From NCBI RefSeq assembly GCF_001645685.2, contig NZ_CP017080.1, positions 424,001-488,000 of the forward strand: a stretch of 64,000 nucleotides of DNA, in the 5' to 3' direction. This stretch comes from Peribacillus muralis (lineage in GTDB: Bacteria; Bacillota; Bacilli; Bacillales; DSM-1321). Below the pieces are notes generated by a model. The model had not been told where the DNA came from. It saw only the letters and a list, made by a program, of their open reading frames with translations, and did no database searches. How positions within the stretch are numbered: the stretch's first letter is position 1; every line of letters begins with the position of its first letter. The translations under genes and the position numbers were made by a program. This document shows, piece by piece, positions 44,478-52,735 of this stretch.

Positions 44478-44498
44478 ATAAAAGGTGAGGTGGGGCTT

Positions 44499-45467
44499 GT
44501 GAAGTTAGGAATCTTTACAGTGTTATTTGCTCAAAAATCATTCGAGGATATGCTTGATTATGTGGCGGATTCTGGATTGAAAACAGTCGAAATCGGTACA
44601 GGCGGGTATCCAGGGAATATCCACTGTCCCCTCGATGAGCTTTTGGAAAGTGAAGAAAAACGTCAAAAATACTTGGAAGCCATTCAATCAAGAGGATTGT
44701 CGATCAGTGCATTCAGCTGTCACGGCAATCCAATCTCACCGGATGAAGCATTCGCTAAAGAAAGTGACGAAACATTGATCAAAACGATTAAGCTTGCATC
44801 CTTACTCAACGTCCCTGTCGTCAATACCTTTTCAGGTACTGCTGGTGATCATGAGGGGGCAAAACATCCGAACTGGCCAGTCGCACCTTGGCCGAATGAG
44901 TATTCGGAAGTGCTGAAATGGCAGTGGGAGGAAAAACTAATTCCCTACTGGAAAAGAGTTGCAGCCATAGCCGATGAACATCATATTAAGATCGGACTTG
45001 AGCTGCATGGCGGATTTCTCGTTCACACACCTCATACCTTGCTAAAACTGCGTGAAGCTACATCAGATGCAATTGGAGCTAACCTAGATCCAAGCCATCT
45101 TTGGTGGCAGGGCATCGAGCCGGTCGGCGCCATCAAGATTCTCGGCAAGGCGGGAGCCATCTATCACTTCCATGCCAAAGACACGTACCTGGATCAGGAT
45201 AACATCAACATGTATGGATTAACCGATATGCAGCCATACGGAAATGTCCAGAGTCGTGCCTGGAATTTCCGCTCGGTAGGATGCGGACACAGCCTGCAAG
45301 AATGGTCCGATATCATGAGCGCCCTCCGTACATACGGATACGACTATGTCGTCAGCATCGAGCACGAAGATCCGCTGATGTCAGTCGAAGAAGGGTTCCA
45401 ACGGGCAGTGACCAATTTGAAAACAGTCCTCATCAATGAAAGCCCCACTGAATTATGGTGGGTATAA
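44499..45467 (+). CDS. Sugar phosphate isomerase/epimerase-type TIM barrel
   Basis: 322 residues of the xylose-isomerase-like (AP endonuclease 2) family. Likely metal ligands: E in GLELHGGF, D/H in NLDPSHLWW, H in HFHAKDTY and E in VSIEHEDP. In ThuA/Gfo clusters such enzymes act as epimerases or keto-sugar lyases/hydratases. GTG at 44499 (MKLGIFTVLF) is spaced 6 bases from GAGGTG; a GTG at 44490 is within the site. Last gene before the terminator. Confidence 0.85.
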   Translation: MKLGIFTVLFAQKSFEDMLDYVADSGLKTVEIGTGGYPGNIHCPLDELLESEEKRQKYLEAIQSRGLSISAFSCHGNPISPDEAFAKESDETLIKTIKLASLLNVPVVNTFSGTAGDHEGAKHPNWPVAPWPNEYSEVLKWQWEEKLIPYWKRVAAIADEHHIKIGLELHGGFLVHTPHTLLKLREATSDAIGANLDPSHLWWQGIEPVGAIKILGKAGAIYHFHAKDTYLDQDNINMYGLTDMQPYGNVQSRAWNFRSVGCGHSLQEWSDIMSALRTYGYDYVVSIEHEDPLMSVEEGFQRAVTNLKTVLINESPTELWWV

Positions 45468-45475
45468 TACATGAT

Positions 45476-45508
45476 TAAAGCAGCCTCAAGCAGGCTGCTT
45501 TATATTTA
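45476..45508 (+). terminator. Terminator of the sugar catabolic operon
   Basis: AAAGCAGCCT / AGGCTGCTTT stem with a T-rich tail. Confidence 0.85.
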
Positions 45509-45524
45509 TGTCTGAATGAGCGAA

Positions 45525-45715
45525 ATGATTGAATTGGCGAGTAAAGCGGGCAAACTCGCGAGTAAAGCCCCGAATTAACGAGTAAACCCCAAAGCTCGTG
45601 CGTTAACATCCTAAACTCAAGAACAAACGTCCCGAAATCCCAAGAACAAGCAGTAAATTGTGGACTATCATAAGAAAACACCCGATTTAATCTGTGGATA
45701 CCAAGCTTACGAGTG
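45525..45715 (+). repeat. Array B: about 21-bp imperfect tandem repeats
   Basis: Units such as AATTGGCGAGTAAAGCGGGC, AAACTCGCGAGTAAAGCCCCG and AATTAACGAGTAAACCCC, then increasingly diverged ones to about 45715. Same consensus and strand as array A (AAATTSGCGAGTAAACNNCCG). It fills the gap between a plus-strand terminator and the convergent rluF gene. Confidence 0.7.
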
Positions 45716-45727
45716 AAGATACAAATA

Positions 45728-45753
45728 AAAGATGCCCCATTATTGGGGCATCT
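45728..45753 (-). terminator. Terminator of rluF
   Basis: AGATGCCCC / GGGGCATCT stem, TTTTATTT on the minus strand. Confidence 0.85.
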
Positions 45754-45760
45754 CTGCTGT

Positions 45761-46468
45761 TCATCTTTGCCTAGGTTTATAGTTCAATTCGGTAAATAGA
45801 TCCTTTAGTTCATCTTCGGTCAGGTCACGCCATTGTCCGAGCGCCAGTCCATCTAAATGGATGTTCATGATTCGGATTCGGTGTAAATCACGGACTTCAT
45901 AGCCTAAAGCTGAACACATACGGCGGATTTGTCTGTTCAGTCCTTGCATCAAGGTGATGTTGAATGTATATTTGGTCAACTGCTTAACTTTACAAGGAAG
46001 TGTCTTCGTATCCAAAATCTCTACACCAGATGACATTTCTTTAACGAATGTAGCGGTAAGCGGCTTATCCACAGTTACGATGTATTCTTTTTCATGTTTG
46101 TTCTCTGCACGCAGGATTTCATTTACGATATCTCCGTCATTCGTAAGCAGGATCAGTCCGCTTGAGTCTTTGTCGAGTCGGCCGATATGGAAAATGCGGA
46201 GCGGATGGTTGACAAAATCAACAATGTTTCCTTTAATATGTTTTTCCGTCGTACTGGTAATCCCGATCGGCTTATTCAAGGCAATGTAGACATTTTGCTG
46301 TTCCACTTTTATCGGTTTGCCGTCCACGCGAACATCATCACCCAGTTGGGCTTGACTGCCGAGCTCAGCTACAGCTCCGTTAATCGTAACGCGGCCCTCG
46401 GCTATCCATTTATCTGCGCCTCGTCTCGAGGTAATTCCTGATTCACTAATATATTTATTGATCCTCAA
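45761..46468 (-). CDS. rluF: 23S rRNA pseudouridine synthase RluF
   Basis: 235 residues: N-terminal S4 RNA-binding domain ([20 protein letters not shown]), then the RsuA/RluB/RluF catalytic domain with the active aspartate in [17 protein letters not shown] and [20 protein letters not shown]. RluF isomerises uridines near 2604 of 23S rRNA. Starts at TTG 46468, eight bases after AAGGTG. Monocistronic. Confidence 0.88.
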   Translation of the reverse strand: MRINKYISESGITSRRGADKWIAEGRVTINGAVAELGSQAQLGDDVRVDGKPIKVEQQNVYIALNKPIGITSTTEKHIKGNIVDFVNHPLRIFHIGRLDKDSSGLILLTNDGDIVNEILRAENKHEKEYIVTVDKPLTATFVKEMSSGVEILDTKTLPCKVKQLTKYTFNITLMQGLNRQIRRMCSALGYEVRDLHRIRIMNIHLDGLALGQWRDLTEDELKDLFTELNYKPRQR

Positions 46469-46657
46469 CTAAAGCACACCTTTTCATTCGAATTTTCTTC
46501 CTTAAAGGATAACGTAAATCATGCTCGATAGACAAGGGCTGATGAGATTTTCCGAGTATTTATTACCCGGTTTTCGTAACAGGGCGATATGACGTTTTCT
46601 TTTTACTTGTCAAATAGACAATTAAATATTCATTTTAGCTCTAGCTTGAATCTAATG

Positions 46658-46693
46658 AAAAAAGCTGCTCAGCCTGAGCTGAACAGCTTTTCC
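46658..46693 (-). terminator. Terminator of the aldo/keto reductase gene
   Basis: AAAAGCTGCTCAGC / GCTGAACAGCTTTT stem with runs on both strands. Confidence 0.75.
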
Positions 46694-46712
46694 CTATCTG
46701 TTAAAATCGCGA

Positions 46713-47645
46713 TCAAGCAAAGATGGCGCTGATTTCGGCTATTTCATCCATCGTTAGCTCGACATCCAATGCCTTCAAGTTGCGTGTCACCTGTTCCGGT
46801 TTTTTTGCTCCGGGAATGAGGACATCGATCGAGTGCCGGGTTAAATACCAAGCAAGGACGACGTCGGCGACATCGGCATTCTTTCTGCGTGCGATGGTGC
46901 GGACTTCTTCCACTTTTTGCAAGTTGCTTACAAACTCCTGTCCTTGGAAGAGTGGACTTTGTGCGCGTCCATCATCGAATTTTGATTCTTGATTATATTT
47001 ACCGCCAAGCAGGCCGGAAGCTAAGGGGAAATAGGGAATGAAAGAGATATTGTTTTCAGCTGTATATGGCAGCAAGTCCAGCTCCGCTTCGCGTTTGAAT
47101 AAGTTATATTCGGATTGCAGGACATCGACATAGCCGTCTTTATTCGCTTCTTTTAATTGCTCGAACGTAAAATTGGAAACGCCGATTGCCTTGATTTTCC
47201 CGGCATCCTTCAATTCCTTCAAGGCACCTACCGCTTCATCCTTTGGTGTGCCTTCATCAGGGAAATGGATGTAGAATAAGTCGATATATTCGGTTTGAAG
47301 TCTTTTTAAGCTCGAGTCCACGGCATTTTTCAGGAAGGCGGGAGAATTATCTAGGACGACTTTGCCATCGATGAATTTATGGGCTCCTTTAGTGGCAAGG
47401 ACTACGTTTTCACGTTTGCCCGTCTCTTTAAGAATTTCCCCGATAAGTTCTTCTGATCGCTCAGGACCGTAAATGAAGGCTGTGTCCCAAAAGTTAATTT
47501 CCTCTTCAAGTGCCGTTCTTAAGACATCCCTTCCGGTATCCTCGCTTAAATTGGGAAATAGGTTATGTCCGCCAATGGCATTCGTGCCAAGGCCAATCGG
47601 ATTAACGTACAAATCTGTTTTGCCAATACGGGTTTGCTTCGACAT
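46713..47645 (-). CDS. Aldo/keto reductase
   Basis: 310 residues, TIM-barrel NADPH reductase. Catalytic tetrad candidates: D in NFWDTAFIYGPER, Y in FIYGPE, K in LATKGAHK and H in LFYIHFPDE; NADP site LIPGAKKPEQVTRNL. Similar to IolS/YhdN-type general stress AKRs; substrate unknown. The ATG at 47645 (MSKQTRIGK) is used because an ATG at 47657 directly abuts the AAAGGAG site. Monocistronic. Confidence 0.87.
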   Translation of the reverse strand: MSKQTRIGKTDLYVNPIGLGTNAIGGHNLFPNLSEDTGRDVLRTALEEEINFWDTAFIYGPERSEELIGEILKETGKRENVVLATKGAHKFIDGKVVLDNSPAFLKNAVDSSLKRLQTEYIDLFYIHFPDEGTPKDEAVGALKELKDAGKIKAIGVSNFTFEQLKEANKDGYVDVLQSEYNLFKREAELDLLPYTAENNISFIPYFPLASGLLGGKYNQESKFDDGRAQSPLFQGQEFVSNLQKVEEVRTIARRKNADVADVVLAWYLTRHSIDVLIPGAKKPEQVTRNLKALDVELTMDEIAEISAIFA

Positions 47646-47901
47646 ACTGCTTATCATCTCCTTTCACTCATCATAACAAAAAGCCGGTGAAGATTTCCAA
47701 AATAAAGCAATGTGAAACGCAAAGAAAATAGTCTATAAAAACGTTCGCAGCCCCATTTATCGTCATGGAGGAGCAGGAAATTAGTCACCAGTTGGCGAAC
47801 CTTCTTTTATCGGGGATAAAAGGACCTGGAATAACTCCCTATTATCTTTCTAACCGCAACTATATTATAATAGAAGGCAGAACACTAAAGGAGATAACAG
47901 T

Positions 47902-48075
47902 ATGTCTGAAAATAAAAAGTTAAGCCTGGCAGATGCGGTCAAACAAAAACTGGCTCAAAAGCAAGCAGGTTCAAGTAAAGATAAATTGGAAACCGGCGTA
48001 GTGAAGAAAACGAAACAGCTTAAAAGCCAGTTGACTAAAAAGCCGAATAACCAACGTAAGCGTACAGGGGTATAA
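47902..48075 (+). CDS. Small basic lysine-rich protein
   Basis: 57 residues, MSENKKLSLADAVKQKLAQK to NNQRKRTGV, about one quarter lysine, predicted helical with a disordered basic tail. AAAGGAG lies 8 bases before the ATG and a terminator follows about 45 bases after the stop, so it appears real. Family not recognised; nucleic-acid or ribosome binding is only suggested by charge. Confidence 0.6.
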   Translation: MSENKKLSLADAVKQKLAQKQAGSSKDKLETGVVKKTKQLKSQLTKKPNNQRKRTGV

Positions 48076-48118
48076 TCCTATTTCGTCAAGGGACAACGAC
48101 TGTTCGGAGCTTATTAAA

Positions 48119-48158
48119 GAGCAGTGACCTTTCATGATGTAGAGGTGCTGCTTTTTTA
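48119..48158 (+). terminator. Terminator after the small basic gene
   Basis: AGCAGTGACCT / AGGTGCTGCT stem, six T. Confidence 0.75.
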
Positions 48159-48506
48159 TGTTTTTCATGTGGGAATCATTATTCGTTTTTCAGTGATTTT
48201 AGGTCTGATGTCCAGTGGCACATGGATCAGGATCAAATAAAACAAATTTTCTCGAATATGGAAATGACTTCTCTGTAACGGTTTATTAAAATCATTACAA
48301 TGGCGATCGGTTCTGTTTTAAAATTGTAAGAGTGGTGACATCTTGTTACCATATTGTTTTGTTAAAATAATATTTTAAGGTTTTGAAAATAATTTTCTTA
48401 ACTAAAGGAACGTATAGAGCTCTTTGCGCGAAAAGCTCCAGGAAGGCTTAAGCAAATCAGTGAACATCCTTTAATTGAAAATATGAAATATATCGGGGGA
48501 ATAAAG
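48159..48506 (+). other. Gene-free region upstream of the GTPase gene
   Basis: AT-rich, no ORF with a ribosome site. A possible promoter is TTGTTA (48343) with a 17-base spacer to AATAAT (48366). GGTGAC...GTTACC at 48335-48351 is an imperfect inverted repeat over the -35. Confidence 0.3.
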
Positions 48507-51248
48507 ATGGACGAACGTCTAATCGAAAAAAAGTATTATGAAACGATGATCGAGGATGTATCGAAGCATCCGATTCTAGCTTTAGGTGAAATGTTTCTCG
48601 TGGAACAAAAAAAGGAAAGAGCGGACTTAACCGCCATTCGATATGCACAAGGAGAAGTATACTTTCAGCACCATGACTATGAAGCTGCCATTTTCAAATG
48701 GGAAAACATTGAAGGTGAACTGGGATCGTGGGCGAAGAAGAATATAGCTGATGCATATTTTGAACTGGAAATGTATTCAACGGCAGAAGATATCTATAAA
48801 TCCGTCGATACCGCTGAAGCGGTGTTGAAAACGGAGGTTCTGTTGCAATTGTTTTCCCTTTACATAGTGGAATCAAGAAATGACCTGGCGTCAAAAGTCG
48901 TGAAGGAAGCCGTAGAGTTTCAACCGGATTACCCGAATGTCACGGAAATCGCACGCGCCTTTTTTGAAGAACAAAAGGATTGGAACAGTGCTGTCGTTCT
49001 AGCTTCGGACGAAAGTATCCGTACACAATCGATGAGCTGGTTCGATGTACTGAAAACATATATCCAGCAGGGTGTCGCTCAATCTGTTGCCCCGGATTAT
49101 TTTTCAACGGTACTAGGTTCGCTATATGCGCTCGACCAGGATCGTTTCGAAAAGATGACGGTTGTCCTTTGGAAAAATTATAAATATACCGACTTCTATT
49201 TCGAATGGCTAAAAGTGATCAATAACTTGATAGATACGATTGAATTAAGCCAAGGAGATGTCTGGGAAGAGCTTACAGCCCTATACCGAGATGCTTATGC
49301 AGGGCTGTTGGAAGGAACGCATTTGATCAAGGATCTGAGTCCTGTCGTGCCAAGACTGCTGGAAAACTGGTTGAAAATCGCAGATGGGGAGCTTTCGTTG
49401 TTTGCAGCAGCCTCCGCGTTGTCCTGGAATGAAATTTTCCCTGATACGATTAATGCGCTAGTCATTCAGGACGCAGAAAGCCTGTTGGCGAAGTCCCCTA
49501 AATTGGGTGGCGGGCTCGAAGCGGGTGAAAGACTGTTCCATTCGATTATCCAATGGGCTGAAGAGAACGATTTAAAGGTTGGCAACAAGCTGAAGTGGAT
49601 GGTCGAGGGGCTTAATGATACCGGCAACTTCAATCTCCTGCTTGTGGGGAGTGCAGGCAATGGCAAGACATCCTTCATCCAGTCCATTGTCGGCGAAAGT
49701 ATAGCCGCCGAAGATCATTCTTCCTTGGTCAGTGTTAAAGACGGGGATGATTTGGAAATCCTCGAAATCACCGACACGGAGCGCAAGGCTGTTTTGGAAC
49801 TAACGGATTTGGATGAAACTCGCCGTCAGCGCGGGACGATTGTCGATGTTACTCTTATTAGTGATTATCTGAAGAATAATCGCTTGCGCCTCTTGGATAC
49901 ACCAGGATTCAATGGGGAAAAAAGCGTGGAATCGGATTTCCAGGGCTACTTGCATGGCAGTGATGGCCTATTGTTCGTCCTTGATGCCCGTGCCCCTTTC
50001 ACAGGCAGTGAGCGGGATCTGTTATTGGAGATTCAAAAACTGGCTCCAAAGCTGCCGATCCATTTCTTATTGAATAAGATGGATACGATCTACAGCGATC
50101 AAGTGGCAGTGCGGATGGAAGACGAAACGTGGGATAAGGTGAATGCATATTTCCCGCATGCGAAAGTATTTGCTTTCTCCAAGCTATATGATAGCAAGCA
50201 GCAGTTGAAGGACCTTTCAGCATTCCTTCAAACGAATTACCATGATGGTAATTGGATGGAGAGAAGATCTGAAAAAATTCTTGCCTTCATTCGCAAAACA
50301 TTATCTTACCTGTTAGAAAAACGAGCGGCCAACGAGCGGAAATGCGAGCATTCCATATCTTGGAATGAACAGATGGAGGTCAAGCTTAATGGTGCCGTCA
50401 ACCAGCTGGGAGATTTGGAAAAAGAAAAAAGTGAAAATATCATCAGGGCATACCGTTTGCTCAAGGATGAAGTGAAAAATCAGCTTTCTTCTAAAATTCC
50501 CGAATTACTGAGGGACTGTTCCAAATCGTTAACGGAAAGCAGTGATTTCAGTCAGGTTCATATTGAGTTAAATCAGGAAATGAATGATCGGATCCAAGCC
50601 CTCATATCTGATAAAATCATGCCTCAATATTACCGTTCGCTGCAAGATTGGATTGCCAGTTCCCAAATGGAATTCACACAAAGCCAACAGTTTATGGATG
50701 AGATGAGTTCGGGGTTCAATGAATTGTACAAAGAAGAACGGATCATGCTTGCCGGGGACTTCAGGGTACTGGATGACTGGCGCCGTGATGCGGATCGGAT
50801 GACTAGCAGCATCCGCATTGAAAACGTCAATATTTTATTGCGCAGGACACCATCGCAGCTGCTGCTTAAAGGCGCAGGAAAACTATTTGGGGCGATTCCG
50901 CAAAATAAAGCCAATATGTACAACCGTTATAAGAAATACTTGGAAGGCGAAGATTATCAGGATGTAGCGGAGATGATCACGGAACGCTTCCTGACCCAAT
51001 TCGGCCTGTTTGAAAAATCCTTGGATCGGGACATCTCACTTTTCTATCGCAGTTCATTTGCCTTACTGCAAAAAACGATAGAGCAAACGCAGACTGAAAT
51101 TAAAGACTACCAGGCAGCATTGGAGCATATGAAGGAAAATCCGGAAGTGTACCGTGACCCTATCACGCTGTTCGAAGTGAAATTGCGCCAGCTGGAGAAG
51201 CTTGAAAAAATCGAGAAAAAGCGTCTAGCTCAACTGCAAAGAAAATAA
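48507..51248 (+). CDS. TPR-like/dynamin-like large GTPase
   Basis: 913 residues. Residues 40-350 are helical, TPR-like repeats (AQGEVYFQHHDYEAAIFKWE, NIADAYFELEMYSTAEDIYK). A dynamin-type GTPase domain follows: P-loop GSAGNGKTS (381-389), RGT near 442, DTPG (464-467) and NKMD (523-526). Residues 600-913 form a helical stalk with coiled coil at the end (VKLRQLEKLEKIEKKRLAQL); a small glycine-rich stretch (KGAGKLFGAIP) could touch membranes. Probable membrane-remodelling or stress GTPase; partner unknown. ATG 48507 follows GGGGG. Monocistronic. Confidence 0.75.
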   Translation: MDERLIEKKYYETMIEDVSKHPILALGEMFLVEQKKERADLTAIRYAQGEVYFQHHDYEAAIFKWENIEGELGSWAKKNIADAYFELEMYSTAEDIYKSVDTAEAVLKTEVLLQLFSLYIVESRNDLASKVVKEAVEFQPDYPNVTEIARAFFEEQKDWNSAVVLASDESIRTQSMSWFDVLKTYIQQGVAQSVAPDYFSTVLGSLYALDQDRFEKMTVVLWKNYKYTDFYFEWLKVINNLIDTIELSQGDVWEELTALYRDAYAGLLEGTHLIKDLSPVVPRLLENWLKIADGELSLFAAASALSWNEIFPDTINALVIQDAESLLAKSPKLGGGLEAGERLFHSIIQWAEENDLKVGNKLKWMVEGLNDTGNFNLLLVGSAGNGKTSFIQSIVGESIAAEDHSSLVSVKDGDDLEILEITDTERKAVLELTDLDETRRQRGTIVDVTLISDYLKNNRLRLLDTPGFNGEKSVESDFQGYLHGSDGLLFVLDARAPFTGSERDLLLEIQKLAPKLPIHFLLNKMDTIYSDQVAVRMEDETWDKVNAYFPHAKVFAFSKLYDSKQQLKDLSAFLQTNYHDGNWMERRSEKILAFIRKTLSYLLEKRAANERKCEHSISWNEQMEVKLNGAVNQLGDLEKEKSENIIRAYRLLKDEVKNQLSSKIPELLRDCSKSLTESSDFSQVHIELNQEMNDRIQALISDKIMPQYYRSLQDWIASSQMEFTQSQQFMDEMSSGFNELYKEERIMLAGDFRVLDDWRRDADRMTSSIRIENVNILLRRTPSQLLLKGAGKLFGAIPQNKANMYNRYKKYLEGEDYQDVAEMITERFLTQFGLFEKSLDRDISLFYRSSFALLQKTIEQTQTEIKDYQAALEHMKENPEVYRDPITLFEVKLRQLEKLEKIEKKRLAQLQRK

Positions 51249-51285
51249 ATAGTCACGACGAACATTTTAAATATTCAAAAATCTA

Positions 51286-51314
51286 TTGACTTTACGACTA
51301 TATCCCTATAAAGT
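51286..51314 (+). promoter_or_regulatory. Probable promoter of the S-box operon
   Basis: TTGACT, 17-base spacer, TAAAGT (or TATAAA at spacing 15), about 30 bases upstream of the riboswitch. Confidence 0.5.
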
Positions 51315-51344
51315 GGTAATTACGAAAAACGTAACACATTATAT

Positions 51345-51453
51345 TCTCTTATCAAGAGTGGCGGAGGGACTGGCCCTAAGATGCCCAGCAACCGTTCCAT
51401 TAGGAATTGGTGCTAAATCCTGCAAAACAGAAATGTTTTGACAGATAAGAGAG
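51345..51453 (+). promoter_or_regulatory. SAM-I riboswitch (S-box)
   Basis: P1 halves CTCTTATC and GATAAGAG flank the conserved core: AGAGTGGCGGAGGGACTGGC, CCCTAAGATGCCCAGCAACC, GGTGCTAAATCCTGC, GACAGATAAGAG. All hallmark S-box boxes are present. The 3' strand of P1 runs into GAGAGGG, which can pair with CCTCTC of the downstream terminator to form an antiterminator. Binding of S-adenosylmethionine should stop transcription of the ABC operon. Confidence 0.96.
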
Positions 51454-51477
51454 GGACAAGTCCGCAAACAGCTGATT

Positions 51478-51512
51478 AAACCTCTCTATTACTAGAGAGG
51501 TTTTTATTTTAG
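51478..51512 (+). terminator. Riboswitch-controlled intrinsic terminator
   Basis: AAACCTCTCTA / TAGAGAGGTTT stem with TTTTATTTT, positioned as the S-box expression platform. Confidence 0.92.
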
Positions 51513-51565
51513 GATTTACACCAACTTAACGGATAAGAATAATAAAATGACATGGAGGAAACAGG

Positions 51566-52678
51566 ATGAGAAAGACCATTAAAGCTACATTCATTACAGC
51601 TATCGCTTCTGCTTTGCTTTTAACAGGTTGCTCTTCAGGACAGAGTTCAACAGAGACGAAGAAAGAAGAAAAGGTATCGTTTGAAAATGTTCCGGAAAGA
51701 TTTGCCGATGGGCAGGGAGCGAAGATCAAAGTAATCCGTAAAATTGGCGGGGATGATCATACGGCCCAGTATCTGGCCGGAGCGAAGGAAGAAGGAGAAT
51801 CCCTGGGGTTTCAAGTGGATACATATACAGCAAATGGTGATACGGCTAAATTCCATGATGCCATAGCCCAGGCTATGCAACAAGATTATGACGGCTATAT
51901 CATCTCCCATGGTGATGATGCAGCAACAGTCAATGACGTTCAAAAGCTGGTGGATGCAGGAAAAAGCGTGGTCACCTTCGATTCGATAAACGACCTGTCC
52001 AAGATAGAAGGTGTGACATTAACTTCACAGGACGATGAAGCGTTGGCAGCACTTGCTTTGGATAAATTGATAGAAGAGCAGAAGGGTAAAGCGGCAATCG
52101 CTTATCTGTGGGTGGATGGTTTTCCCCCGATGGTAAGAAGAAATGCCGTCTATCAGAAAAAATTGAAAGAGAATCCTGGTATAAAAGAAGTCGAAAGGTT
52201 CGGGGTGGCATCTGCTGATACATCTGTTCAGACACAGAATGCAGTCGCCGCAATGCTGAACAAATATCCTAAAGGTGAATTGGATGCCATTTTTGCAACG
52301 TGGGATGCTTTTGCTATCGGAGCGGCACGGGCGATAAAAGAAGCTGGCCGTGAAGAGGTGAAGATATACGGAATTGACGTATCGAACGCAGATCTTCAGG
52401 AAATCCACTCTGCTGATAGCTCGTGGGCTTACACGGCAGCAGTCGATCCGAAGTTGATCGGTGCAGTGAATATGAGGATATTGGCAAAAAAATTAGCTGG
52501 AGAGGATACGCCGCAAACATATGATTTAAAGGCTTCACTTATTTCACAAAAGCAAATCCAGGCTTCAAAAGAAGCGGTAAACATGACAAACCTATCTGGG
52601 ATTGTTAATGGCTGGGGCGAATCAAGCGAATTTGAAGAAGATTGGATGAAAGTCTTGAAAGCTCACTATAAAAAATAA
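51566..52678 (+). CDS. S-box-controlled sugar-type ABC substrate-binding lipoprotein
   Basis: 370 residues. Signal peptide with lipobox LLTGC; a ribose-binding-protein-like fold (periplasmic-binding type 4): IGGDDHTAQYLAGAKEEGES, GYIISHGDDAATVNDVQKLV, ATWDAFAIGAARAIKEAG and the YGIDVSNADLQEI strand. Ligand is probably a furanose sugar or nucleoside-like compound. Control by SAM points to methylthioribose or another sulfur-salvage sugar (inference). GGAGGAAACAGG before the ATG. Confidence 0.88.
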   Translation: MRKTIKATFITAIASALLLTGCSSGQSSTETKKEEKVSFENVPERFADGQGAKIKVIRKIGGDDHTAQYLAGAKEEGESLGFQVDTYTANGDTAKFHDAIAQAMQQDYDGYIISHGDDAATVNDVQKLVDAGKSVVTFDSINDLSKIEGVTLTSQDDEALAALALDKLIEEQKGKAAIAYLWVDGFPPMVRRNAVYQKKLKENPGIKEVERFGVASADTSVQTQNAVAAMLNKYPKGELDAIFATWDAFAIGAARAIKEAGREEVKIYGIDVSNADLQEIHSADSSWAYTAAVDPKLIGAVNMRILAKKLAGEDTPQTYDLKASLISQKQIQASKEAVNMTNLSGIVNGWGESSEFEEDWMKVLKAHYKK

Positions 52679-52735
52679 AAAGAGGCACTCTCTTTCCTAG
52701 GAAGGGGGGTGTCTGTTCAGGTAGGGGGTATGAAC

